From Robiginitomaculum sp. (GTDB lineage Bacteria; Pseudomonadota; Alphaproteobacteria; Caulobacterales; Maricaulaceae), in NCBI GenBank assembly GCA_026982415.1, contig JALSHE010000085.1, forward strand, positions 1 through 51,348: a stretch of 51,348 nt of DNA, read 5' to 3'. Made by a program: the position numbers and the translations under genes. This document shows positions 8,949 to 15,801 of this stretch, piece after piece (position 1 is the first letter of the stretch; each line of letters begins with the position of its first letter). The notes under the pieces were generated by a model. That model was given only the letters and a program-made list of their open reading frames with translations. It was not told the origin of the DNA and did not search any database.

Positions 8949-9184
8949 ATGCGTTCAAACTCGACCGTACCGTTGGTATCGGTATTATCGTGACGTTGGC
9001 TATCCAGAGTGCGGGCGCCTTAATGTGGGGCGGCGCGGCGGAAGCCCGGCTACAAAATCTGGAAAAAACCACAATGACCAGTCCGCCAATGGCGGAACGC
9101 ATGGCCCGCATTGAAGAACAGATGACCATGGCAAGGCAGTCGCTAGAGCGGATAGAGCTACGCCTGAATCAAGAGAATAACTAA
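8945..9184 (+). CDS. GTA g3.5-like small membrane protein
   Basis: A 79-residue protein with one hydrophobic segment near the N-terminus (VGIGIIVTLAIQSAGALMW) and a C-terminal amphipathic, coiled-coil-like half (MARIEEQMTMARQSLERIE). It overlaps the portal stop by an ATGA. Its size, topology and position between portal and protease are those of the small gene g3.5 in Rhodobacter-type GTAs, whose role is not established to my knowledge. It resembles the TM-plus-coil accessory proteins of some phages. Confidence 0.65.
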   Translation: MNAFKLDRTVGIGIIVTLAIQSAGALMWGGAAEARLQNLEKTTMTSPPMAERMARIEEQMTMARQSLERIELRLNQENN

Positions 9185-9185
9185 T

Positions 9186-9213
9186 CTCCTTCCCCCATTT
9201 AAGGGGGAAGGAG
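9186..9213 (+). repeat. Perfect 11-bp stem-loop between g3.5 and g4
   Basis: CTCCTTCCCCC (9186-9196) and GGGGGAAGGAG (9203-9213) pair perfectly across a 6-nt loop, starting two bases after the g3.5 stop. No T-run follows, only TAAAAAATATTTT, so it is not a classic terminator on this strand. It could be an attenuator, an mRNA processing or stability element, or a small dispersed palindrome. Confidence 0.8.
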
Positions 9214-9242
9214 TAAAAAATATTTTAAGAGAACCAACCAAC

Positions 9243-9737
9243 ATGAACACATATTTCAAACCGCATATGTCTCATATGCGCATATCCGGCTATGCCAGTC
9301 TATTTGGCAAAAGAGATATGGGCGGTGATACTGTCCGGCGCGGTGCCTTTGCCGCCAGTCTTTTATCCCTAAAAGCCGGGCGATTGCCCATGCTTTTTGC
9401 TCACGAAACCAAACAACCTATCGGGGTGTGGCGCCGGATGTTCGAGGACGCTACGGGGCTGTTTGTTTCGGGCGATATTTTCCTTGGTGACAGCCGGGCT
9501 GACCGCACGGCGCGCTTGGTTCGCTCTGGTGCCATGAGCGGACTTTCCATTGGATACCGCACCGTCCGGAGCCGCACTTTGAGCGGTGGCCGCGAACTTA
9601 TTGAACTTGATCTTTGGGAGGTTTCTATCGTCGCCTTCCCAATGTTGCGCCGCGCGCGCATCACTCAAATCGACGATCTGTTTCCTAATGATCAAACTGA
9701 TCAGGAACTTTCAAACTCACACAGGAGAAAAATGTGA
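9243..9737 (+). CDS. GTA prohead protease (g4, HK97 family, S78-type)
   Basis: A 164-residue serine protease. The fold starts ISGYASLFGKRD and GGDTVRRGAF; the catalytic histidine is H54 in LFAHETKQPIG and the nucleophile S102 in SGLSIGY, the order and spacing of HK97 prohead proteases. It trims the capsid protein's N-terminal delta domain and itself during head maturation. It follows a 58-bp gap containing a strong hairpin, and its stop codon overlaps the capsid start. Length is slightly under that of related proteases, with no obvious defect. Confidence 0.92.
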   Translation: MNTYFKPHMSHMRISGYASLFGKRDMGGDTVRRGAFAASLLSLKAGRLPMLFAHETKQPIGVWRRMFEDATGLFVSGDIFLGDSRADRTARLVRSGAMSGLSIGYRTVRSRTLSGGRELIELDLWEVSIVAFPMLRRARITQIDDLFPNDQTDQELSNSHRRKM

Positions 9738-10981
9738 GAAACTCAAAACCTACCCCTAAAAGCAAAGAGATTAAAATGGTAAAAACTGCAGAATTGCAGA
9801 CTGCCCAAGCTGATTTCTCGGCTACATTTGCGGCTTTCAAAGACGCCAATGATCAACGTTTGGCAGAAATTGAAGCCAAGCAGTCTGCTGATACATTACT
9901 GACGGATAAAGTCGAACGTCTTAACGTGGCACTGGATCAACAAACCAGCCGTATTGAGCGATTGTCCATCAAAAATGCGCAACCGCATATTGGCTCGGGT
10001 TCAGATAATGGTGAAGCGAAATCAGCTTGGTCATCTTATATCCGCACAGGCGATGGCAGCGCCCTCAGTTTGCTGGAAAGTAAAGGTCTAAGCTCCGGAG
10101 TTGATGCAGAGGGCGGCTTTGTTGCACCTGCCGAAACCGAGAGCCGTATTGACCGTGCACTCGCTGAAAGTTCGCCGTTTCGCTCAATCTCCAGCATTCG
10201 CCGTATTGGTGCAGGTGTGTTCAAAAAGCCCATTAGCGCTGGCGGTGCAACATCTGGTTGGGCTGGGGAAATTGATGCCCGCCCCGAAACCACTGCACCA
10301 GCTTTGGAGTTGTTGGATTTCCCTTCTGGTGAACTTTACGCCATGCCTGCGGCTACGCAAATCTTGCTAGACGACGGTGTTGCTGATGTTGACGGGTGGT
10401 TGGCCGATGAAGTCCGTGATGTATTTGCTGCGCAAGAAACGGCAGCTTTCGCCACCGGGAACGGCATCAATAAACCGAGCGGTATCTTGAACTATACCAA
10501 TGTCGCGGATGCGACCCAGACTTGGGGTAATGTTGGCTATGTAGCTACAGGAACGGACGGCGCTTTTGACGGTACTGCACCAATTGATGCGTTAATTGAC
10601 CTCATCTATGCACCCAAGCCGCGTTACCGTACAGGTGCCAGCTTTATGATGAACCGCCGCACGGTCGGCGCTTTGCGTAAATTTAAGGATGTTGATGGCA
10701 ATTATATTTGGCAACCGGCTCAGGCGGCTGGCCAACCATCATCTTTGCTCGGTTATCCATTGGTTGAGGTCGAAGATATGCCGGATATTGGGCTAGATAG
10801 TTTTTCTGTTGCCTTTGGTGATTTTCGCCGTGGTTATCTTATTGTTGATCGCCAAGGTGTGCGTGTTCTGCGCGATCCATATTCTGCCAAGCCTTATGTG
10901 TTGTTCTACACAACCAAGCGCGTCGGCGGTGGTATTCAGGATTTCAATGCCATCAAGCTTCTGAAATTCGCTGCGAGTTAA
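9734..10981 (+). CDS. GTA major capsid protein (g5, HK97 fold)
   Basis: A 415-residue protein from a GTG at 9734, which has AGGAG six bases upstream; an in-frame ATG at 9776 is the alternative. The first 100 or so residues are charged and helical (LQTAQADFSATFAAF, KVERLNVALDQQTSRIERL), as in the scaffold-like delta domain removed by the protease. The HK97 core follows: DAEGGFVAPAETESRI, later FATGNGINKPSGIL, FMMNRRTVGALRKFKD and YLIVDRQGVRVLRDPYS. It builds the GTA head. The GTG overlaps the end of the protease gene, so the two are translationally coupled. Confidence 0.95.
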   Translation: MRNSKPTPKSKEIKMVKTAELQTAQADFSATFAAFKDANDQRLAEIEAKQSADTLLTDKVERLNVALDQQTSRIERLSIKNAQPHIGSGSDNGEAKSAWSSYIRTGDGSALSLLESKGLSSGVDAEGGFVAPAETESRIDRALAESSPFRSISSIRRIGAGVFKKPISAGGATSGWAGEIDARPETTAPALELLDFPSGELYAMPAATQILLDDGVADVDGWLADEVRDVFAAQETAAFATGNGINKPSGILNYTNVADATQTWGNVGYVATGTDGAFDGTAPIDALIDLIYAPKPRYRTGASFMMNRRTVGALRKFKDVDGNYIWQPAQAAGQPSSLLGYPLVEVEDMPDIGLDSFSVAFGDFRRGYLIVDRQGVRVLRDPYSAKPYVLFYTTKRVGGGIQDFNAIKLLKFAAS

Positions 10982-11024
10982 TCCCCGCTTGCACGAACTT
11001 GCCGGCAAACGCTTGCACGGCAAA

Positions 11025-11059
11025 GGCTGTCTCCGTTCTCCCCTTGTGCGGAGACAGCC
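11025..11059 (+). repeat. Perfect 11-bp stem-loop after the capsid gene
   Basis: GGCTGTCTCCG (11025-11035) pairs with CGGAGACAGCC (11049-11059) across a 13-nt loop. It lies 43 bp after the capsid stop, following two direct copies of GCTTGCACG (10987 and 11011). The downstream sequence is AACTTTTACAC, with only a short T-run. It may be a partial terminator or a 3' stabiliser that raises capsid mRNA above downstream genes. Confidence 0.7.
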
Positions 11060-11088
11060 AACTTTTACACAAACTATTATATATCTTT

Positions 11089-11175
11089 GTAGGGTGGATT
11101 AGGCTTCTTAGCCGTAATCCACCATGCGGCGATCCCCAAAGGTGGATTACGCGCAAGAGCGCTAATCCACCCTAC
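11089..11175. repeat. REP/BIME-like double palindrome between g5 and g6
   Basis: The outer ends are perfect inverted repeats: GTAGGGTGGATTAG (11089-11102) and CTAATCCACCCTAC (11162-11175). Inside lie GTAATCCACC (11114-11123) and GGTGGATTAC (11141-11150). Each half folds as its own hairpin (GGTGGATTA with TAATCCACC) and the two halves face each other, which is the layout of a bacterial interspersed mosaic element. Sequences of this GGTGGATTA/TAATCCACC type are dispersed in many bacterial genomes. It ends 15 bp before the g6 start. Confidence 0.8.
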
Positions 11176-11190
11176 AATTTCGAGAAAAAT

Positions 11191-11754
11191 ATGTCCCTAA
11201 TAGATTTGGCCGCCCCTGCGGTGGAGCCGATTGATCTTGCCTATGCCAAAACCTTTTTGCGGGTTGACGGCACAGATGAAGATGCGCTCATAAATACTCT
11301 GATCAAAACCGCCCGCCACCGGGTAGAAAACATGATAGGCCGGACATTAATCCGCCGCAGTTTTGTTTTCCGCAGCGCCGTCCCGGCGGGTAAATGCATC
11401 GCCCTGCCGCGCCCGCCATTGCTCGGCGTGATACGGCTGACATTGATAGCAGAAAATGATCAAGCGGTAGATATTCCGAACACAGACTATACGGTGACCA
11501 GACGCCGCGCCCCGGCGCAAGTCAGGTTAAAGTCTGGTCATGATTGGACGGACTATTTGGCCGAATTTACCACTTTGGAAGTTGAGTTCGAAGCGGGATA
11601 CGGCGATACGCCGGACGATGTGCCGTTACCTATCCGCCAAGCGATACTTTTGCTTCTGGCGCATTCCTACGAATATCGCGAAATGTCAGAAACGCCAGTC
11701 GTGCCAATCATGGTAGATGCGTTGCTCGCCCCTTACCATGCGGTGCGGTTATGA
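11191..11754 (+). CDS. GTA head-tail connector protein (g6)
   Basis: A 187-residue protein starting MSLIDLAAPAVEPIDLAYAK. The segments FLRVDGTDEDALINTLIKTA and VEFEAGYGDTPDDVPLPIRQ are hallmarks of the phage head-tail connector family (gp6/gp8 type), which forms the ring below the portal. Open reading continues upstream to 10999, but that part runs through the palindromic repeat and has no family similarity, so the ATG at 11191 is used. The next gene overlaps its stop by ATGA. Confidence 0.9.
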   Translation: MSLIDLAAPAVEPIDLAYAKTFLRVDGTDEDALINTLIKTARHRVENMIGRTLIRRSFVFRSAVPAGKCIALPRPPLLGVIRLTLIAENDQAVDIPNTDYTVTRRRAPAQVRLKSGHDWTDYLAEFTTLEVEFEAGYGDTPDDVPLPIRQAILLLLAHSYEYREMSETPVVPIMVDALLAPYHAVRL

Positions 11755-12068
11755 TCGGAAATCTGCGCACCCGGCTCGGGATTTATATACCCCAAACCAC
11801 GCCGGACGAATTTGGCGGCGTGGAGACAACATGGATTTTGTACGGTGCGGCTTGGGCGCATATTAAACCGAACACAGCCACAGAGCGCGCCGAAAATGGC
11901 CGTGCCGCCATCACCAAAACCTATTTGGTCACCATACGGTGGCAACGGGACTTTCCGGAGCGGGCGCGTCTGCTTTGTGACGAACGGACTTTGCGTGTCC
12001 TTACCGCGTCCGATCCCGATTTGCGCCGGGAACGCTTGCACCTGATTTGCGAGGAGGAAGAACAATGA
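11751..12068 (+). CDS. GTA head-tail adaptor/closure protein (g7)
   Basis: A 105-residue beta-rich protein (MIGNLRTRLGIYIPQTTPDE, then YGAAWAHIKPNTATERAENG and RLHLICEEEE) matching the SPP1 gp16-like head-tail joining family. It seals the connector and joins it to the tail. The start overlaps the g6 stop and its own stop overlaps the g8 start, both as ATGA, so g6-g7-g8 are translated as a coupled block. Confidence 0.88.
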   Translation: MIGNLRTRLGIYIPQTTPDEFGGVETTWILYGAAWAHIKPNTATERAENGRAAITKTYLVTIRWQRDFPERARLLCDERTLRVLTASDPDLRRERLHLICEEEEQ

Positions 12069-12478
12069 GCGATATTAATCAGGCGCAAGCCTTGGCTAAA
12101 GCCGTACATTTAGGGTTGAGCGGCGATGTGGCCGTGCAAAGCGTTTTGGGGCAAGCACCCCGGTTATATGACCACCCACCCGAAGACCCGATTTATCCCT
12201 ATCTAACTTACGGCTCCATGCGCAGTGAAGATATTGGCGGTGATGACAGCCCTATGACAGCGCATAATCTAACCTTGCATTTGTGGTCGCGCTATGGTGG
12301 CCGCGCCGAAGCCATGACCATGATACAGGCCGTATCCGGTGCGTTGGAAAACGGCAACTGGCAGTTGGATGTTGGGCATTTGGTCAGTGCCAATGTGATT
12401 TTCACCGACCTGTTTCGCGCCCCAGATGGCCGCACTATTCACGGTATTATCCGGCTTAATGCTACCACTCAACCATAA
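12065..12478 (+). CDS. GTA tail terminator, DUF3168 (g8)
   Basis: A 137-residue protein with the DUF3168 pattern: ALAKAVHLGLSGD near the start, YPYLTYGSMRSEDIGGDD in the middle, LTLHLWSRYGG, and FRAPDGRTIHGIIRL at the end. DUF3168 proteins are tail completion or terminator proteins that cap the tail tube at the neck. The ATG at 12065 overlaps the previous stop; an upstream in-frame start at 12047 would lie inside g7 and is unlikely. Confidence 0.88.
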   Translation: MSDINQAQALAKAVHLGLSGDVAVQSVLGQAPRLYDHPPEDPIYPYLTYGSMRSEDIGGDDSPMTAHNLTLHLWSRYGGRAEAMTMIQAVSGALENGNWQLDVGHLVSANVIFTDLFRAPDGRTIHGIIRLNATTQP

Positions 12479-12504
12479 TTAAAACATAATAACAGGAGGC
12501 CAAC

Positions 12505-12915
12505 ATGGCTGCACAACGCGGGCGAGATATGCTCGTCAAAATCAGGAACGACCAAGGCGCATTCGTCACAGTCGCGGGGCTGCGTACCAAGACCCTTAAA
12601 TTTAACGCCAAATCAATCGATATTACGCATTCAGAAAGCGAAGATGCGTGGCGCGAATTGTTGCCAGGCGCAGGCGTTAAGTCCGTGGAAATTGGCGGTG
12701 AGGGAATTTTCCGCGACGGCGCTTCCGACGCCCTTGTCCGCGCAAGCTTCTTTGCGCAAACCGCAAAAACCTACGAAATTATCATTCCGGACTTTGGCAC
12801 GATTACGGGTGATTTCCTAATCTCGACACTGATGTATGCAGGCTCTTATAGAGGTGAGGCCAGTTACGAATTGCAATTGGTCAGTGCGGGCAAGCCTGTA
12901 TTTGCAGTCCTATGA
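12505..12915 (+). CDS. GTA major tail tube protein (g9)
   Basis: A 136-residue protein starting MAAQRGRDMLVKIRND, with SIDITHSESEDAWRELLPGAGVKS and a C-terminal YELQLVSAGKPVFAVL. This is the phage major tail protein (TP901-1-like) family. It has the strongest Shine-Dalgarno in the cluster, AGGAGG six or seven bases before the ATG, as expected for a tail tube subunit made in many copies. The next gene overlaps its stop by ATGA. Confidence 0.9.
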   Translation: MAAQRGRDMLVKIRNDQGAFVTVAGLRTKTLKFNAKSIDITHSESEDAWRELLPGAGVKSVEIGGEGIFRDGASDALVRASFFAQTAKTYEIIIPDFGTITGDFLISTLMYAGSYRGEASYELQLVSAGKPVFAVL

Positions 12916-13226
12916 TAAATGGTTATCAAAAGGGCGATGTGGCCGTGAAAATCGAAGGCCGCAATTACCGTTTGCGCTTAACGCTCGGTAGTTTGGCCGA
13001 GATTGAAGCACGGTTGGGTGTTAAGGGGCCATTGGAGCTTGCACGAAAAATTCGGGGATTTGGTGATAAAAACCGGAGCAATGACGAGGCTATGACCCTA
13101 TTGGAATGCTTGCTGTGCGCCCAAGACCGCGACGGCAAAACCAATGTTCCCAATATGGTTAAGTGTGCCAAGCCTATGGACTATATGCCCGCCATTGCCA
13201 CCTTGTTTGAAGAGACATTTGCGTGA
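12912..13226 (+). CDS. GTA tail assembly chaperone / GTA-specific protein (g10)
   Basis: A 104-residue protein beginning MINGYQKGDVAVKIEGRNY, then LRLTLGSLAEIEARLGVKGP. The pattern (short beta region, then SLAEIE and a helical part) is that of the gene transfer agent family next to the major tail protein, thought to work with the following small gene as a tail assembly chaperone pair around the tape measure. It overlaps both neighbours by 4 bp. Confidence 0.82.
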   Translation: MINGYQKGDVAVKIEGRNYRLRLTLGSLAEIEARLGVKGPLELARKIRGFGDKNRSNDEAMTLLECLLCAQDRDGKTNVPNMVKCAKPMDYMPAIATLFEETFA

Positions 13227-13426
13227 AAGCTCCGATGCAGGAATGGCCCTTTGACTTGTGGTTGAAAACCGCCGTGCGCAGTTTTGGTCTTTCGCCCACC
13301 GCATTTTGGAACATGTCCGTGCGCGATTGGCTGGCCTTGCTCGCAGGCAATGGGGCGCACGGATTAGCGCGCTCAGATCTTGCTAGATTGATGAACACTT
13401 ACCCTGATGAGGACATACATGATTGA
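13223..13426 (+). CDS. GTA small tail assembly chaperone (g10.1, Phage_TAC family)
   Basis: A 67-residue protein from a GTG that overlaps the preceding stop (GTGA). FGLSPTAFWNMSVRDWLALL and LARLMNTYPDE match the short phage tail assembly chaperone family found before the tape-measure gene. In phages the pair g10/g10.1 coats the tape measure while the tube polymerises. Confidence 0.82.
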   Translation: MKAPMQEWPFDLWLKTAVRSFGLSPTAFWNMSVRDWLALLAGNGAHGLARSDLARLMNTYPDEDIHD

Positions 13427-13820
13427 TACAGGACAGGCCGAAAAAGCCCTCAGCGATTTTGCCGAAGGCCCGGCAAAGGACGCCGCCGAACTTGCCGCAC
13501 AAAGCTTTGAGCAGGCAGGCGAGCGCATCGCGCAAGCGCTGGAACGGGCGGCACGAAGCGGCGAATTATCGTTCCGCGATATGGCAGCCGCCATCACCCG
13601 GGACTTAGCCGCTCTGGCTATTCAAGAACTGATATTGGATCCGTTGCAAGCAGCGCTCAGTGGTGGTGGTAAATCGGCTGACGTGCCGCAAGCCAGCAAC
13701 CCGTTCAACATTGTTATGAATATCACCGGGGTTAATGACGCGAATAGCTTCCAAAAATCCCAAGGCCAAATTTCCGCCTCTCTTGCTCGCGCAGTGGCTC
13801 AAGGCCAGAAATTTATTTAG
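13419..13820 (+). CDS. GTA tape-measure-type protein (g11), short
   Basis: A 133-residue helical protein: alanine-rich helices (EKALSDFAEGPAKDAAELAA, then AGERIAQALERAARSGELSF), a hydrophobic stretch DLAALAIQELILDPLQAAL and a C-terminal QISASLARAVAQGQKF. The pattern ELSFRDM...ALAIQELILDPL is that of the GTA g11 / phage tail tape measure C-terminal part. By my recollection, family members are about 200 residues, so this one is short, perhaps lacking an N-terminal part. The ATG at 13419 has GAGG six bases upstream, and the gene overlaps g10.1 by 8 bp. Confidence 0.8.
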   Translation: MIDTGQAEKALSDFAEGPAKDAAELAAQSFEQAGERIAQALERAARSGELSFRDMAAAITRDLAALAIQELILDPLQAALSGGGKSADVPQASNPFNIVMNITGVNDANSFQKSQGQISASLARAVAQGQKFI

Positions 13821-13847
13821 GAAAGAGCGCCCCTGCTAACAGTAATA

Positions 13848-13866
13848 CCTCTCTTTTTAGGAGAGG
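13848..13866 (+). repeat. Stem-loop after g11
   Basis: CCTCTC (13848-13853) pairs with GAGAGG (13861-13866) over a TTTTTAG loop; GTGAGAGG soon after could pair instead. It lies 27 bp after the g11 stop. No T-run follows. Its role is unclear. Confidence 0.5.
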
Positions 13867-13940
13867 AAAAGGTGAGAGGTTTTGCTCTGACGGAGAAGCT
13901 CGTTATCCAGCATTTTAATAGGTATGTTCTACTAGCTTAG

Positions 13941-13996
13941 AAAACTAGAAAACTAGAAAACTAGAAAACTAGAAAACTAGAAAACTAGAAAACTAG
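13941..13996 (+). repeat. Seven perfect copies of an 8-bp tandem repeat (AAAACTAG)
   Basis: AAAACTAG is repeated seven times without a mismatch in the 266-bp space between g11 and g12. It is flanked by ACTAGCTTAG on the left and TTTAG on the right, so CTAG also occurs just outside. The unit is not a multiple of three and no reading frame crosses it. A perfect short tandem array is prone to slippage, so copy number may vary between strains. It splits the usual g11-g12 junction. Confidence 0.97.
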
Positions 13997-14086
13997 TTTA
14001 GTGGTTATTGTAGCAATAAGAATGCCATTGTTTGGATTTGAGTGTGAGTTTGGGGGTGTAACAACAAATTATTTAAGGATAAAATT

Positions 14087-14689
14087 ATGCCATCATTTCA
14101 CGATGTCAACTTTCCGCTGCCGCTTGCATTTGGTGCGAGTGGTGGCCCGGTTCGCCAGACGGAAATTATTACTTTGGCTAATGGCCATGAGCAGCGCAAC
14201 ACCGCTCAGGCCAATTCCCGCCGCCGCTATGATGCGGGCGTAGGTGTCAAAAGCCTGGCGGACATGCAGATGTTGATTGCGTTTTTTGAAGCGAGGCGCG
14301 GGCAGTTATATGGCTTTCGTTTCTGCGACCCTATGGATCATAAAGCGGACGGCGAGATCGGGATAGGCGATGGTCAAACCACAGAGTTCCAATTGTCCAA
14401 AACCTATGCAGACGCGGCGGGTTTTTGGCAGCGTACTATAACCAAACCAAAGCCTGGAAGTGTGAATATTCAGTTGGATGCGCAACCAACTTCATCATTT
14501 AACCTTGATATTTCTACAGGCGTGGTCGTGTTTGATACTGCCCCTGCGAGTGGTGTCGTGATTACGGCAATGTTTGAATTTGATGTGCCCGTGCGGTTTG
14601 ATACCGAACAGCTTACCACCTCCCTTGAGAGCTTCGGGGCGGGCGGTGCGGTTAATGTGCCGCTTATAGAGGTGTTGACAAATGCGTGA
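14087..14689 (+). CDS. GTA distal tail protein, DUF2460 (g12)
   Basis: A 200-residue protein. The start MPSFHDVNFPLPLAFGASGG and the segments SRRRYDAGVG, LIAFFEARRGQLYGFRF and FDVPVRFDTEQL are diagnostic of DUF2460, the GTA distal tail (Dit-like) subunit at the tail tip. AAGGA lies seven bases before the ATG. It follows the 266-bp repeat-bearing gap and overlaps the next gene by 8 bp. Confidence 0.92.
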   Translation: MPSFHDVNFPLPLAFGASGGPVRQTEIITLANGHEQRNTAQANSRRRYDAGVGVKSLADMQMLIAFFEARRGQLYGFRFCDPMDHKADGEIGIGDGQTTEFQLSKTYADAAGFWQRTITKPKPGSVNIQLDAQPTSSFNLDISTGVVVFDTAPASGVVITAMFEFDVPVRFDTEQLTTSLESFGAGGAVNVPLIEVLTNA

Positions 14690-15338
14690 TTTTTCGCCTG
14701 AGTTCGCGGCGTACATTGCTGGCGTAGCCACGACATTGTGTTGGGTCTGGAAGTTGGTTCGTAGCGACGGAACCGTTTTGGGTTTTACTGATCATGACAA
14801 TGATTTGAGTATTGATAGTGTGACCTATCATGCCGCGTCGGGGTTTAGCCCAACTGATATAGATAGCCGTCTTGGCTTTGCACTCGATAACAGTTCAGTG
14901 CAAGGATTGCTCAGTTCTAACCAGATCACAGATGTGGATATACGCGCTGGTAAATATGATAGCGCCGCAATTGAAATCAGCCGAGTTAACTGGATGAACC
15001 CCTCAGAATCAGGCCTCATTTGGTGCGGTAAGCTTGGTGATATTACGACGCAGGAAGGTCATTTCCAGGCCGAACTCGTTGGCCAAACGGCAGTGTTGGA
15101 ACGGGCAACCGGGCGGGTATTCGCACGGGGCTGTGATGCCAGTTTTGGTGATAGTCGTTGCGGGTTGAACGCAGGTGATTTTCCAGAAGGAACGGTGTGC
15201 CCGCGCACTTATGAGGCCTGTCAAAACCAATTCGCCAACACTATTAATTTTCGCGGTTTCCCGTATATGATTGGCGAGGATGCAGCCTATGCTGCGCCAA
15301 GGGAAAATGATGTAAAAGACGGCTCGTCTCGATATTAA
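14682..15338 (+). CDS. GTA tail hub protein, DUF2163 (g13), shortened, with four-cysteine site
   Basis: A 218-residue DUF2163 protein: LVRSDGTVLGFTDHDNDL and FSPTDIDSRLGFALDNSSVQ at the front, FANTINFRGFPYMIGED at the end. Four cysteines, C151, C160, C173 and C180, fall where the R. capsulatus hub is known to hold an iron-sulfur cluster. By recollection, relatives are about 290 residues, with a long insert between the two cysteine pairs; here only 12 residues separate C160 from C173. This looks like a clean in-frame loss of that insert, with the cluster-binding residues kept. Confidence 0.88.
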   Translation: MRDFSPEFAAYIAGVATTLCWVWKLVRSDGTVLGFTDHDNDLSIDSVTYHAASGFSPTDIDSRLGFALDNSSVQGLLSSNQITDVDIRAGKYDSAAIEISRVNWMNPSESGLIWCGKLGDITTQEGHFQAELVGQTAVLERATGRVFARGCDASFGDSRCGLNAGDFPEGTVCPRTYEACQNQFANTINFRGFPYMIGEDAAYAAPRENDVKDGSSRY

Positions 15339-15341
15339 GCC

Positions 15342-15800
15342 ATGCAAAAAACTGTTTCCCGCCAGAGCATTATTGATGAAGCCCTGAGCTGGGTCGGTAC
15401 GCCCTATCAACACCAATGCTCTACGAAACACGCAGGCTGTGATTGTCTTGGATTGGTGCGCGGTATTTGGCGAAAATTGTACGGGGCGGAGCCTGGGAAG
15501 CTTCCGCCATATTCACCGGACTGGGCAGAAGTTGGGGATGAGGAAATCTTGCGAGATGCCGCCAGTCATTATCTTGACCCCATAGTTTTGTCAGCCGCCA
15601 TCCCTGGTGATGCATTGCTGTTTCGTATGCAAGCTGGTGTACCAGCAAAGCACTTGGCAGTGCTGATAGAGCCAGACCTTATCGTCCATGCATATTGGGG
15701 CAGAGCGGTGACCCGGTCATTTTTGGCACCATTTTGGAAGCGCCGCCGGGCTTATGCTTATTCATTTCCAAATTTACAATTCACAGAAATAGAGACCTAA
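15342..15800 (+). CDS. GTA NlpC/P60-type cell-wall peptidase (g14)
   Basis: A 152-residue cysteine peptidase. ALSWVGTPYQHQCS is the usual NlpC/P60 opening, the catalytic cysteine is C35 in GCDCLGLVRG and the histidine H104 in PAKHLAVLIE. It sits in the tail tip and is thought to cut peptidoglycan as the particle delivers DNA. It starts 3 bp after g13 and ends 1 bp before g15. Confidence 0.93.
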   Translation: MQKTVSRQSIIDEALSWVGTPYQHQCSTKHAGCDCLGLVRGIWRKLYGAEPGKLPPYSPDWAEVGDEEILRDAASHYLDPIVLSAAIPGDALLFRMQAGVPAKHLAVLIEPDLIVHAYWGRAVTRSFLAPFWKRRRAYAYSFPNLQFTEIET

Positions 15801-15801
15801 T

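Noticed and set aside
10999-11190. N-terminal extension of the g6 connector
   Set aside because: The extension runs through hairpins and the REP-like palindrome and does not resemble the family; the ATG at 11191 fits.
13941-13996. CRISPR array
   Set aside because: The units are 8 bp with no spacers; it is a simple tandem repeat.
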